In this document: positions 1 through 7,153 of the stretch, piece by piece
How the letters are laid out: the number at the start of each line of letters is the position of its first letter
How positions within the stretch are numbered: the first letter of the stretch is position 1
Source: a bacterium
GTDB taxonomy: Bacteria > UBA3054
Length of the DNA: 14,585 bases
Reading direction: 5' to 3'
Assembly (NCBI GenBank): GCA_017538635.1
Contig: JAFYIM010000342.1
Span: 1 to 14,585 of the forward strand
Translations under genes and position numbers: made by a program
The notes under the pieces: model-generated
The model's input: the letters and a program-made list of their open reading frames with translations, nothing else
The model's database searches: none
What the model was told of the DNA's origin: nothing

Positions 1-784
1 TCCGCTTGAAGATCTCACGCTTGAAAACTGGCGCGGGCTTAAGCCCAACATGATCCCCCTCTTCTTCGTGACGGTGGCCTGCGGCATAGCTTCGGGCTTC
101 CACTCCACCCAGGCGACTTTGATCGCCCGCTCCCTAAAAAGCGAGAAGAGCGGCCGCAAAGTCTTTTTCAACATGATGCTGATGGAAGGCTTCATCGCCA
201 TGATCTGGGCGGCCGTCACCATGGGCGTCATGGGAAAATACGGTTTGTCTTCCGCGGGCAACGCCAACGCTTCGCTGGTCGAAATAATAGAAACGCTTTT
301 GGGCAGCAAGTTCGGCATCATCGTTATGGCGGGCTTCATCGTTCTTCCCATAACGACAGGCGGCACGACGATGAGGATACTTCGCATCATGCTCTGCGAA
401 CTGCTTAAGATTGGCTCAAGCAAAGTTGGCAAGATAATGGTTGGCATAGGCATGGTCGCCGCTTCTCTCTCGCTGCTTTTCATCGTGAAGTTCCAGCCGG
501 ACGGCTTCGCCATCATCTGGCGGTATTTCGCCTGGAGCAACCAGATCCTGGTCGTCTTCACGCTGGCCGTGGCGACGAGCTGGTGCGTTATGCATGACAA
601 AAACATCCTGTTCACGGTCATCCCGGGAGCTTTCTACCTTTACGTGGTGTCGAGCTTCATTCTGAACGCCAAAGTGGGCTTCAACCTGAGCTGGGACATG
701 AGCTACCTGCTTTCCGGCCTCCTTTGCCTGGCCTTCATCGCTTTCTTCAGTTATAAAAAACTTACAAATAAAAAATCGCTATGA
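1..784 (+). CDS. cstA: CstA-family transporter, C-terminal part (5' end outside window)
   Basis: This is the C-terminal part of a polytopic membrane protein of the carbon starvation CstA family, whose studied members import pyruvate or peptides. The frame is open from base 2, ahead of the first ATG at 50. Those upstream codons match the region before the same motif in the next gene (NWRGLKPN), so the gene starts outside the window. The ACGIASGFHSTQAT signature is encoded from base 77, followed by EGFIAMIWAAVTMGVM and then several hydrophobic helices up to a short Lys-rich tail. The family motif that reads SGDTALR in the neighbour reads TGGTTMR here, so the Asp is replaced by Gly (codon 362-364). 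The loop before it is also shorter. The TGA stop overlaps the ATG of the next gene. CstA family membership is sure; the substrate is not, and the Asp loss may mean changed function. Confidence 0.9.
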   Translation, partial: PLEDLTLENWRGLKPNMIPLFFVTVACGIASGFHSTQATLIARSLKSEKSGRKVFFNMMLMEGFIAMIWAAVTMGVMGKYGLSSAGNANASLVEIIETLLGSKFGIIVMAGFIVLPITTGGTTMRILRIMLCELLKIGSSKVGKIMVGIGMVAASLSLLFIVKFQPDGFAIIWRYFAWSNQILVVFTLAVATSWCVMHDKNILFTVIPGAFYLYVVSSFILNAKVGFNLSWDMSYLLSGLLCLAFIAFFSYKKLTNKKSL

Positions 785-2235
785 TAACCTTCATCATCGG
801 TCTCGTTATTCTCGGTTTAGGCGGCTTCTTCTACGGCCGCTTTGTGGAACGTTTCTTCGGAATCAGCGACAAACCGACTCCGGCCATCACCAAAGCTGAC
901 GGCGTGGACTTTGTCCCCATGGCTTCCTGGCGCAACGGGCTCATCCATCTATTGAACATCGCCGGAACGGGCCCGATCCTCGGACCCATACAGGGCATCC
1001 TCTTCGGGCCTTTGGCCTTCATCACGATCCCTCTGGGCTGCATACTGGCGGGAGCCGTGCAGGACTTCATGACCGGCATGATCTCCATCAGGAACGACGG
1101 CGAACAGATCCAGAGCCTGGTGAAACGCTACCTCGGCAAGAACGTGGCCTTGTTTTTCGGCATCTTCGTCTGCCTGACTGTGCTTCTGTTCGGCGTGACC
1201 TGCGTCTATACGCCGGGCGACATTTTCGTCAAGGGCGTCATCCACCAGGACGTTGCGATAACCAATCCGTGGCTCTGGGCGATATACGCCGTCATCTTCT
1301 CCTACTACCTCATCGCCACGCTGCTCCCGATAGACAAGATCATCGGCAAGATTTACCCCTTCATCGGCGCCTTCTTCATTTTCACGGCCATATTGCTTTT
1401 CTTCTACATTTTCCTGAAAAAGCTTCCTCTGGCTGAACTCAGTCTCAGCAACTGGCGCGGATTGAAGCCCAACTTCTTCCCCTTGTTCTTCGTGACCGTG
1501 GCCTGCGGCATCGCATCTGGTTTCCACTCAACGCAGGCGACCATCATATCGAGGACCATTGAGAGCGAAAAGCAGGGTCGCGCCATTTTTTACAACATGA
1601 TGATCGTCGAGGGCTTCATCGCCATGATCTGGGCGGCCGTCACCATGGGCGTCATGAAGCTTTACAACTTGGACGCCGGTCAGGGCCCGACCATCATGCT
1701 GGCCGAGATCGTCGGCAAAGTCCTTAGTGTCTTCCAGACCGGCGACGCGAATTCTTTTTTCAACAAGGCTCTTAACCTCGCCGTAATTTTGGGCGTTGTG
1801 GCGCTCCCCATAACCAGCGGCGACACGGCTCTCCGCGGCTGCCGGCTGATAGTCGGCGAAATGCTCGGCATCGACCAGGGCAAGATCAGGAACAGGTTCC
1901 TGCTCTCTCTTGCGATCTTCGTTTTGGCTGCGGCGCTCCTTTTCGTCGCGAAGTTCAGCAGCAGCGGCTTCAACGTTTTGTGGCGCTACTTCGCCTGGGC
2001 CAACCAGACGATAGTCGTCTTCTCTTTGGGCACGGCCACAGCCTGGTGCATAAAGGAAGGCAAGAAGATCTGGGTGACCGTTCTGCCGGGTGCCTTCTAC
2101 CTCGGCGTGACTTCAAGTTTCATTCTTAACGCCAAGATAGGCTTCAACCTCTCCTGGACAGCTTCCTACTCCGTTGCCGCCATACTGGTCATAGCCTACA
2201 TTTCCTATTTTGTCTTCAAAAAAAGCAAAGCGTAA
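781..2235 (+). CDS. cstA: CstA-family transporter (short form, 484 aa)
   Basis: This is a complete inner-membrane transporter of the carbon starvation CstA family. Characterised relatives take up pyruvate or peptides under nutrient limitation. Family landmarks are the N-terminal helix with FFYGRF, DGVDF (residues 40-44), LLNIAGTGPILGPI (57-70), AGAVQDF, ACGIASGFHSTQAT (241-254) and the GDTALRGCR segment with Asp348. At 484 residues it is the short form, well below the roughly 700 of E. coli CstA. Most of the chain is hydrophobic. The start overlaps the previous stop as ATGA and no Shine-Dalgarno sequence is visible, so translation is probably coupled. The stop abuts the ATG of the glycosyltransferase gene. 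It is a tandem paralog of the upstream gene. I infer organic acid or peptide uptake; the substrate cannot be read from the sequence. Confidence 0.93.
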   Translation: MITFIIGLVILGLGGFFYGRFVERFFGISDKPTPAITKADGVDFVPMASWRNGLIHLLNIAGTGPILGPIQGILFGPLAFITIPLGCILAGAVQDFMTGMISIRNDGEQIQSLVKRYLGKNVALFFGIFVCLTVLLFGVTCVYTPGDIFVKGVIHQDVAITNPWLWAIYAVIFSYYLIATLLPIDKIIGKIYPFIGAFFIFTAILLFFYIFLKKLPLAELSLSNWRGLKPNFFPLFFVTVACGIASGFHSTQATIISRTIESEKQGRAIFYNMMIVEGFIAMIWAAVTMGVMKLYNLDAGQGPTIMLAEIVGKVLSVFQTGDANSFFNKALNLAVILGVVALPITSGDTALRGCRLIVGEMLGIDQGKIRNRFLLSLAIFVLAAALLFVAKFSSSGFNVLWRYFAWANQTIVVFSLGTATAWCIKEGKKIWVTVLPGAFYLGVTSSFILNAKIGFNLSWTASYSVAAILVIAYISYFVFKKSKA

Positions 2236-4602
2236 ATGATGACCTTGCGGGAAAAAATTCTGGCTTTCATTAACAAGCACGGCACCGCCATTGTTGTCCT
2301 GGCGGCCTCGGCTCTCTTTCTGTATTTTAGGCTAAGAGTATTTTTCCGCTACGGCCTCACCCAGGACGAAGTCCTCATCATCTCCCAGATAAAGACCTGG
2401 GACATAGTTAAGATCTGGCACTATTACGGCTTCGGCGGGCAAGGTTTTTTTCTGCAGCACTTCATCTTCTACGTTCTCACGCTGGGCGGGGCCTTCGCAA
2501 GCGTAAGCTATCTGCGTTTTATCTGCCTGGCTGAATCATTCCTTGGTTTCTATTTTCTATACAAACTTGCCAAAAACTATTTCGGAAGTTTTGCGGCTTT
2601 CGGGGTTCTTTTAATTTACGCCCTCAACCCCTACCAGATCCTCTACACGCTCTACATCCGCTTTTACGCACTCAATATGACGCTTGTCATAATGGAGCTC
2701 TATTTTTACTTCAGGGCGTTGGAAGACGAATCTAAAACTCTTAAAGATCTTTTTTTCGCCGCAATTTTCGCCGCCCTTGCCTTTTGCTCCCATCAGTTCA
2801 GCGTTTTTCTGCAGCCGGCGATCATATTGCACTTTATCATCTGGTGCCTCATCCGCAGACCGAAGGCGGAAAACATAAAGCTTTTCGCACTTGGAACCGT
2901 GCTTCTTATTGTTTCCCTTGCGGCGGGCTTTCTGCTTTGGGATCCACTTTTGAAAAAAGCCGGCCTCGTCTTTTCGACCAAGGACGCCTGGCTTCCAACT
3001 AACATTGGGCTCGCTTCCCAGCGGCTTCAGCTCTTTTTCTGGAAAAACACTCTGCCTATCAAATGCTGCAGCCTGGTCTTCCTGTGGGTGAGCCTTGGGC
3101 TTTCCGCAGCGGCAAGGCTTGCGCGCCGCCAGAAGCTTGGGAAAGAACTTTTCCTCGCCCTTGGCATAGTCGTTCCCTTCTTCTTTTTATCGCACCTCCA
3201 TTTCTCACACTTCTTCGCTGAGCGCTACCTGGCCTTTTGGTTTCCTGTCTGGTGCCTGGCCTGGTCCTGCTTTTTGGAATTTCCGGCCGCCATGCTGGAG
3301 AATCTGAAAGCGCTTGAAGAAAGAAAAGTTTTGACCAGGATCTGCTACGGCGTTTTCATTCTGGTTTTCCTTTTCTCCTTCTTTCGTTTCTCCGCCCTGG
3401 ACAAGATGCGCTATCTTGAATACGGCAACAAGGAAGCGGTGGAATACTTGGAGGGGATCGCCGCGAAGAAAAATTTGCCGCTCATTCTTATCACGGAACC
3501 TGACGCCGCTTCCAGGAACAATATTATTCCTCAATATTATTTCGACGTCAAAGATCACGAGGGGACGTTTATCAACGACCTTATGACGGTCATGCGCAGA
3601 GGCGCCGCCCGCGAATCCTTAACGCCTTCCGTCGTCGCCTGGACGCAGTCCGCCAAAAGGCTCAAAAAACCCGAGGGGGGAGAACGCCGCCAAATCGGGT
3701 CCCATGAGATAGTGTCGTGCGGCGTCTTCACGAATTGGAGCGACATAGCTTTAGCCACCGGGAAAGTGATCCCCTCCTCCGCAAGCCTTGTGAAGCCGCT
3801 CCCAAAGACCGGAAGCAACATTCTGGACGTTGGTGCGAAGGAGGCTGATCCGTATCTCCTGACTGGTTTCTCAAACGACGAATATCTGAGCCCCGAGGAA
3901 AACTACGCCTGGTGCGTAGGCACAAACATCACAGCGCGCTTCCACGACATGCATTCCCGCGCTTTCACCCTGGCCGCGCGCCTGAGGGCTATCAAGAAAA
4001 TGCGGGCGGATTTCTTCCTGAACGGCGCCAAAATGGGTAGTGCGACAATTTCTTCCGACTTCACCAATATCTTCCTTAAAGCCGAAAACATTCCGGCATC
4101 CGAAAACGGAGCTCCGATAATCCTCAAAATACTGACAAGCGGTTCCAAGATCCCGGGACGCGTAAGCAAAGACGTCTTCGACAGCCGCGAGCTTTCGCTT
4201 TGCTTTGACAAACTGATCATGGCGCAAAAAGTAAGCGAAGACGAGCTGGGAGCCGCTATCTATTTGAAAACTCCGAAAGAGACGATAAAAGCCGGAACCG
4301 TCTGGCCTCTTCAAACGGAGCTTGCGAACATTGGAACGCACAACTGGAGCAAAGCCGGGGAACGCCCGGTGCGTCTGGCCGTCCGCTGGTACGACGAAAG
4401 CGGAAAAGAAGTAAGAGACGACAGGATCTGGCTGCCCAAGGACGTTCCGAGCTTGGGGAACCTGCAGCTGGAATGCGAAACAAAGGCGCCGGAAACCATA
4501 GGTCGCTACACTGTCCGACTGGGGTTGGTGTACGAAAACGTCCGCTTTTTCCCCGACGATCTCGCAATGAATATTCAAGTTACGGAAAAAACTGAGAAAT
4601 AA
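2236..4602 (+). CDS. GT-C fold membrane glycosyltransferase (GT39/GT83-like) with C-terminal beta-sandwich
   Basis: This is a 788-residue integral membrane protein, probably a polyprenyl-phosphate-sugar dependent glycosyltransferase acting on the periplasmic side. About eleven hydrophobic helices cover residues 17-385. The first loop carries the acidic pair Asp44-Glu45 (TQDE), where PMT/ArnT-type enzymes place their catalytic acid. A later IRFYAL (141-146) matches the R-x-Y-x-L motif of this superfamily. A soluble part follows (about 390-687). A C-terminal domain of about 100 residues (688-788) has the pattern WPL...NIG..NW....PVRLAVRWYD...G, typical of Ig-like beta-sandwich domains. ATG directly follows the previous TAA; a second ATG lies three bases on (2239). 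There is no clear Shine-Dalgarno sequence, so coupling to cstA is likely. The donor may involve the amino sugar made by the next gene (inference). Fold class is fairly sure; donor and acceptor are unknown. Confidence 0.78.
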   Translation: MMTLREKILAFINKHGTAIVVLAASALFLYFRLRVFFRYGLTQDEVLIISQIKTWDIVKIWHYYGFGGQGFFLQHFIFYVLTLGGAFASVSYLRFICLAESFLGFYFLYKLAKNYFGSFAAFGVLLIYALNPYQILYTLYIRFYALNMTLVIMELYFYFRALEDESKTLKDLFFAAIFAALAFCSHQFSVFLQPAIILHFIIWCLIRRPKAENIKLFALGTVLLIVSLAAGFLLWDPLLKKAGLVFSTKDAWLPTNIGLASQRLQLFFWKNTLPIKCCSLVFLWVSLGLSAAARLARRQKLGKELFLALGIVVPFFFLSHLHFSHFFAERYLAFWFPVWCLAWSCFLEFPAAMLENLKALEERKVLTRICYGVFILVFLFSFFRFSALDKMRYLEYGNKEAVEYLEGIAAKKNLPLILITEPDAASRNNIIPQYYFDVKDHEGTFINDLMTVMRRGAARESLTPSVVAWTQSAKRLKKPEGGERRQIGSHEIVSCGVFTNWSDIALATGKVIPSSASLVKPLPKTGSNILDVGAKEADPYLLTGFSNDEYLSPEENYAWCVGTNITARFHDMHSRAFTLAARLRAIKKMRADFFLNGAKMGSATISSDFTNIFLKAENIPASENGAPIILKILTSGSKIPGRVSKDVFDSRELSLCFDKLIMAQKVSEDELGAAIYLKTPKETIKAGTVWPLQTELANIGTHNWSKAGERPVRLAVRWYDESGKEVRDDRIWLPKDVPSLGNLQLECETKAPETIGRYTVRLGLVYENVRFFPDDLAMNIQVTEKTEK

Positions 4603-4607
4603 AGGAG
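4603..4607 (+). promoter_or_regulatory. Shine-Dalgarno site of wecE-like gene
   Basis: AGGAG lies immediately after the TAA of the glycosyltransferase gene, six bases before the ATG at 4614. It fixes the start of the aminotransferase. It is the only strong Shine-Dalgarno sequence inside this four-gene run. Confidence 0.8.
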
Positions 4608-4613
4608 TAATAA

Positions 4614-5756
4614 ATGTCACTACGCATTCCTTTCAACAAGCCCTATATGACAGGCCGCGAACTGGCCTTGATCGCTGACGCTCACGCATCTCTTCACCTT
4701 TCCGGCGACGGCAAATACACCAAGCTCTGCAACGCCTGGCTGGCTGATCTTTCCGGCGCCAAAGCCGCCCTCCTCACCCACTCCTGCACAGCCGCTCTGG
4801 AAATGTCCGCTTTGCTTTGCGACATCAAGCCGGGCGACGAAGTGATCGTCCCCTCCTTCACTTTCGTCACTACCGTCAGCTCTTTCGTCATGCGCGGCGC
4901 CGTTCCCGTCTTCATCGACATCAGGCCCGACACTTTGAACATGGACGAGACAAAGATCGAAGCCGCCATTACAGATAAGACCAAGGCTATCGTTCCCGTT
5001 CACTACGCCGGCGTCGGCGCGGAAATAGACACCATAGTCGCCATAGCGAAAAAACACGGCTTGAAAGTCGTGGAAGACAACGCCCAGGGTGTCATGAGCT
5101 CCTTCAAAGGAAAACCGCTTGGCTCCTTCGGAAACTTGGCTGCGGTCTCTTTCCATGAAACCAAGAACATTATTTCCGGTGAAGGGGGCGCCCTTTACGT
5201 CAACGACGAAGCTCTCATAGAAAAGGCTGAGATAATAAGGGAAAAAGGCACAAACCGCGCCCGCTTCTTCCGCGGTCAGGTTGACAAGTACACCTGGGAA
5301 GACCTGGGCTCATCATACCTGCCTAGCGAGATCCTGGCAGCCTTCCTTTGGGGGCAGATCAAGGAGGCTTATGAAATTACTGACAGACGCCTGAAGATCT
5401 GGCAAAAGTATCACGAAGCTTTCGCCGGTCTCGAAGCTGAAGGCAGAATAAGAAGACCGATCGTCCCGGAATACTGCAAACACAACGCCCACATGTATTA
5501 TCTTCTCTTCAATTCCTTGGAGGAAAGAACCGTCTTCATTGCGAAGATGAGAGAAGAGGGCATCGGCTGCGTTTTCCACTATCTGCCGCTGCACGATTCC
5601 CCCGCCGGCAAAAGATTCGGACGCTACAACGAGGAACTGCCGGTGACCAGGAAAGTTTCCGATACGCTCGTGAGACTTCCCCTTTGGGTTGGTTTGGAAA
5701 AGGACGGCCAACTTGAGCAAGTCATACAAACGGCCATTAAAATAATAAAGCAATAA
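4614..5756 (+). CDS. wecE: dTDP-4-amino-4,6-dideoxygalactose transaminase (WecE/RffA type)
   Basis: This is a cytosolic PLP-dependent aminotransferase of the DegT/DnrJ/EryC1/StrS family. By resemblance it converts dTDP-4-keto-6-deoxyglucose and glutamate to dTDP-4-amino-4,6-dideoxygalactose, as E. coli WecE does for enterobacterial common antigen. It has 380 residues against about 376 in WecE, and many blocks are nearly the same: PGDEVIVPSFTFV, RPDTLNMDETKIEAAITDKT, VPVHYAGV, REKGTNR.RFFRGQVDKYTW, NAHMYY and VFHYLPLH. The expected PLP lysine is Lys184 in SFHETKN, and Asp155 in VVEDNAQG would contact the PLP ring nitrogen. The start follows AGGAG by six bases. It ends the operon-like run and is followed by a terminator. 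Substrate is inferred from similarity; a related 4-keto sugar cannot be excluded. No rmlA or rmlB is in the window. Confidence 0.93.
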   Translation: MSLRIPFNKPYMTGRELALIADAHASLHLSGDGKYTKLCNAWLADLSGAKAALLTHSCTAALEMSALLCDIKPGDEVIVPSFTFVTTVSSFVMRGAVPVFIDIRPDTLNMDETKIEAAITDKTKAIVPVHYAGVGAEIDTIVAIAKKHGLKVVEDNAQGVMSSFKGKPLGSFGNLAAVSFHETKNIISGEGGALYVNDEALIEKAEIIREKGTNRARFFRGQVDKYTWEDLGSSYLPSEILAAFLWGQIKEAYEITDRRLKIWQKYHEAFAGLEAEGRIRRPIVPEYCKHNAHMYYLLFNSLEERTVFIAKMREEGIGCVFHYLPLHDSPAGKRFGRYNEELPVTRKVSDTLVRLPLWVGLEKDGQLEQVIQTAIKIIKQ

Positions 5757-5780
5757 AAGTATTCATTATTCAATTTTCTC

Positions 5781-5813
5781 AAAAGAGCGATTTTATTTAA
5801 ATCGCTCTTTTTT
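5781..5813 (+). terminator. Intrinsic terminator after the cstA-GT-wecE run
   Basis: A perfect 13-bp inverted repeat (5781-5793 with 5799-5811) encloses a five-base loop (TATTT). The right arm runs into six T residues (5808-5813). It lies 24 bases after the wecE-like stop codon and ends the upstream transcription unit. Confidence 0.9.
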
Positions 5814-5844
5814 AATTATTTATAATTTTAAACCTTCCTCTCTC

Positions 5845-5873
5845 TTGTTTCTTAATTAAAGTTTTTGTACAAT
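5845..5873 (+). promoter_or_regulatory. Probable sigma70-type promoter of the AraC-family gene
   Basis: TTGTTT (5845-5850) and TACAAT (5868-5873) are separated by 17 bases. The -10 matches consensus at five of six positions and the -35 at three. The region upstream (5814-5832) is AT-rich, like an UP element. The predicted transcript would start near 5880 and have a leader of about 25 bases. Confidence 0.65.
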
Positions 5874-5892
5874 ATGTTTACAACAAAATCAC

Positions 5893-5898
5893 AAGGAG
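5893..5898 (+). promoter_or_regulatory. Shine-Dalgarno site fixing the start of the AraC-family gene
   Basis: AAGGAG ends six bases before the ATG at 5905. It supports this start and therefore shows that the basic N-terminal extension is translated rather than being an artefact of start choice. Confidence 0.85.
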
Positions 5899-5904
5899 TT
5901 TTGT

Positions 5905-6945
5905 ATGGGCAGGAGAAAAAAAGAAGCAATTCCTGAAGCGGGGAAAAAAACGAAAAGAAGGGTGAAAGCTAAGTCCGAAGCGCAGGAGACCGCTCCCAAA
6001 AGAAAATACGAGCGTCGTAAAAAAGGCTTCAACGAGATCCCCAGTCCGGAGATCATTCCCATAAATCAGGCTGTCTCCAACCTGACGAGTGATCCGGAGA
6101 TGTATTTCCTGCCGATGGCCCAGGACGAGATCTACCTCATCAATCCTTACGCCTGCGGCGTTTCGAGCTGGCTTCCGAAAGCCAAGCTGACCAGAAGGAA
6201 CTGCCCCTTCTTCTCCGTCGAACTGGTTCTTGAAGGCAAGGGCGAATTGACTGTCAACGGCAACACCTACGACCTCGAACCCAAGGACGTTTTCCTTCTT
6301 CACTTCGACGAGGATCATTCTTATCAGAACACCGGCTCAGGCCGCTGGAAAAAAGTCTGGATCTCATTCCGTCACAGCCTGCTCACACCCGGCCTTAATC
6401 AGTTGGGTCTGGACATGATCTCGAAGATATCGTTAAAGGATCAGGATTTTGAACAGATCCGCCGTCTTTTCTTCGATGTCTTGGACGAGATCAGGGACCG
6501 CAACAAAGATTTCAGGATCAACGCTTCCGCCACCTGCTACAAGATCTTCCATCTTCTTGCCCGCTATGCCAAGGTCATCAGTTCTCAGCGAGCCAACGTT
6601 GTGCCTGCGCAAGTTCAGGCGGTCGTCTCATACGTTGAGAAACACCTTCGCGAGCCCATCTCCATGGACGATCTTGCGAATGTGGCCGGCTGCTGCCGCG
6701 TGCATCTGACGAGGCTCTTCAAGAAGCACATGGGCATACACACGAGGGACTGGCTCATCCAGCTGAGAATGCGCCACGCCTGCATGATGCTGAAGACCAC
6801 GAATCTTCCGGTGCACCTGATTGCCGAAGAAGTCGGTTTCGACGATCCCTATCACTTCAGCACAGCCTTCCGCCGCACCGTCGGCCAGCCGCCGACCAAG
6901 TACCGCAAAATGGCGAAGAGCGACGCGCTGGACGAAGAGCTCTAA
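5905..6945 (+). CDS. AraC-family transcriptional regulator with cupin sensor domain and basic N-terminal tail
   Basis: This is a 346-residue DNA-binding regulator. Residues 1-41 are extremely basic (18 Lys/Arg, including KRKYERRKKG). A cupin-type AraC ligand-binding domain follows (about 85-160, with GKGELTVNGNTYDLEPKDVFLL). The C-terminal double helix-turn-helix domain spans about 237-335: the first helix-turn-helix is near ISMDDLANVAGCCRVHLTRLF and the second ends in the family signature GFDDPYHFSTAFRRTVGQPP (311-330). Such proteins usually sense sugars or related small molecules and activate carbohydrate-use genes. The start is fixed by a strong Shine-Dalgarno sequence, and the gene has its own promoter. 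Its target is not shown by the sequence; the PEP-CTERM gene downstream or the opposing hydrolase operon are candidates by position only. Family assignment is very sure; ligand is unknown. Confidence 0.95.
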   Translation: MGRRKKEAIPEAGKKTKRRVKAKSEAQETAPKRKYERRKKGFNEIPSPEIIPINQAVSNLTSDPEMYFLPMAQDEIYLINPYACGVSSWLPKAKLTRRNCPFFSVELVLEGKGELTVNGNTYDLEPKDVFLLHFDEDHSYQNTGSGRWKKVWISFRHSLLTPGLNQLGLDMISKISLKDQDFEQIRRLFFDVLDEIRDRNKDFRINASATCYKIFHLLARYAKVISSQRANVVPAQVQAVVSYVEKHLREPISMDDLANVAGCCRVHLTRLFKKHMGIHTRDWLIQLRMRHACMMLKTTNLPVHLIAEEVGFDDPYHFSTAFRRTVGQPPTKYRKMAKSDALDEEL

Positions 6946-6946
6946 C

Positions 6947-6975
6947 TTGACTTTGAAAGGCAATTAGAGTAGAAT
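6947..6975 (+). promoter_or_regulatory. Sigma70-type promoter of tRNA-Asn
   Basis: TTGACT (6947-6952) and TAGAAT (6970-6975) are 17 bases apart, each matching consensus at five of six positions. The -35 begins two bases after the AraC-family stop codon. Transcription would start near 6982, about 14 bases before the mature tRNA. Confidence 0.82.
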
Positions 6976-6995
6976 TTATCGCATAAAATTTGTGT

Positions 6996-7070
6996 GCCGC
7001 AGTAGCTCAATGGCAGAGTACCTGGCTGTTAACCAGGGTGTTGTTGGTTCGAGTCCATCCTGCGGCGCCA
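6996..7070 (+). tRNA. tRNA-Asn (anticodon GTT), CCA encoded
   Basis: A full 75-base cloverleaf can be folded. The acceptor stem pairs 6996-7002 (GCCGCAG) with 7060-7066 (CTGCGGC), followed by discriminator G and an encoded CCA (7068-7070). The anticodon arm is CCTGG-CTGTTAA-CCAGG, giving anticodon GTT. The T loop is TTCGAGT. The T stem GTTGG/CCATC contains one T-T mismatch; the D stem GCTC/GAGT has one G-U pair. It stands alone between two protein genes and has its own promoter and terminator. Confidence 0.97.
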
Positions 7071-7079
7071 AATTTTAGG

Positions 7080-7111
7080 AAAGGCCTTCGCTTCGGCGGA
7101 GGCCTTTTTTT
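7080..7111 (+). terminator. Intrinsic terminator of tRNA-Asn with UUCG tetraloop
   Basis: A 12-bp stem (7080-7091 with 7096-7107, one G-U pair) is closed by C(TTCG)G, the exceptionally stable tetraloop. Seven T residues follow (7105-7111). It begins ten bases after the tRNA CCA end and should separate tRNA transcription from the next gene. Confidence 0.93.
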
Positions 7112-7112
7112 A

Positions 7113-7121
7113 TGCTAGAAT
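7113..7121 (+). promoter_or_regulatory. Possible extended -10 promoter of the PEP-CTERM metalloprotease gene
   Basis: TGCTAGAAT fits the extended -10 form TGnTATAAT with one mismatch in the hexamer. No good -35 exists, because that position is occupied by the tRNA terminator stem. The start would be near 7128, about 26 bases before the ATG at 7154. An upstream terminator means this gene needs its own promoter or regulated read-through. Confidence 0.5.
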
Positions 7122-7153
7122 AATACCGGAATAATAATTAGGGAAAGGATGTT

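Noticed and set aside
50..784. A complete short CstA-like gene starting at the ATG at base 50
   Set aside because: The same frame is open to base 2 and the codons before the ATG encode residues that match the paralog (NWRGLKPN), so the visible ATG is an internal Met.
949..1527. Open frame of about 190 codons on the - strand inside cstA
   Set aside because: Acidic low-complexity translation with no family features, fully antisense to a conserved transporter gene; a by-product of codon bias.
3871..4620. Long open frame on the - strand opposite the glycosyltransferase gene (about 249 codons)
   Set aside because: It lies wholly antisense to a well-supported gene, has no recognisable domain or Shine-Dalgarno sequence, and similar antisense frames occur across the other GC-moderate genes here.
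5821..5826. Perfect TATAAT hexamer upstream of the AraC-family gene
   Set aside because: No -35-like element lies at the right distance (it falls in the terminator stem), and the TTGTTT/TACAAT pair downstream is better spaced. It may simply be part of an AT-rich upstream element.
6996..7070. tRNA-Asn as an attachment site for an integrated element
   Set aside because: No integrase gene and no repeat of the tRNA 3' end is visible elsewhere in the window, and the genes downstream are not mobile-element genes.
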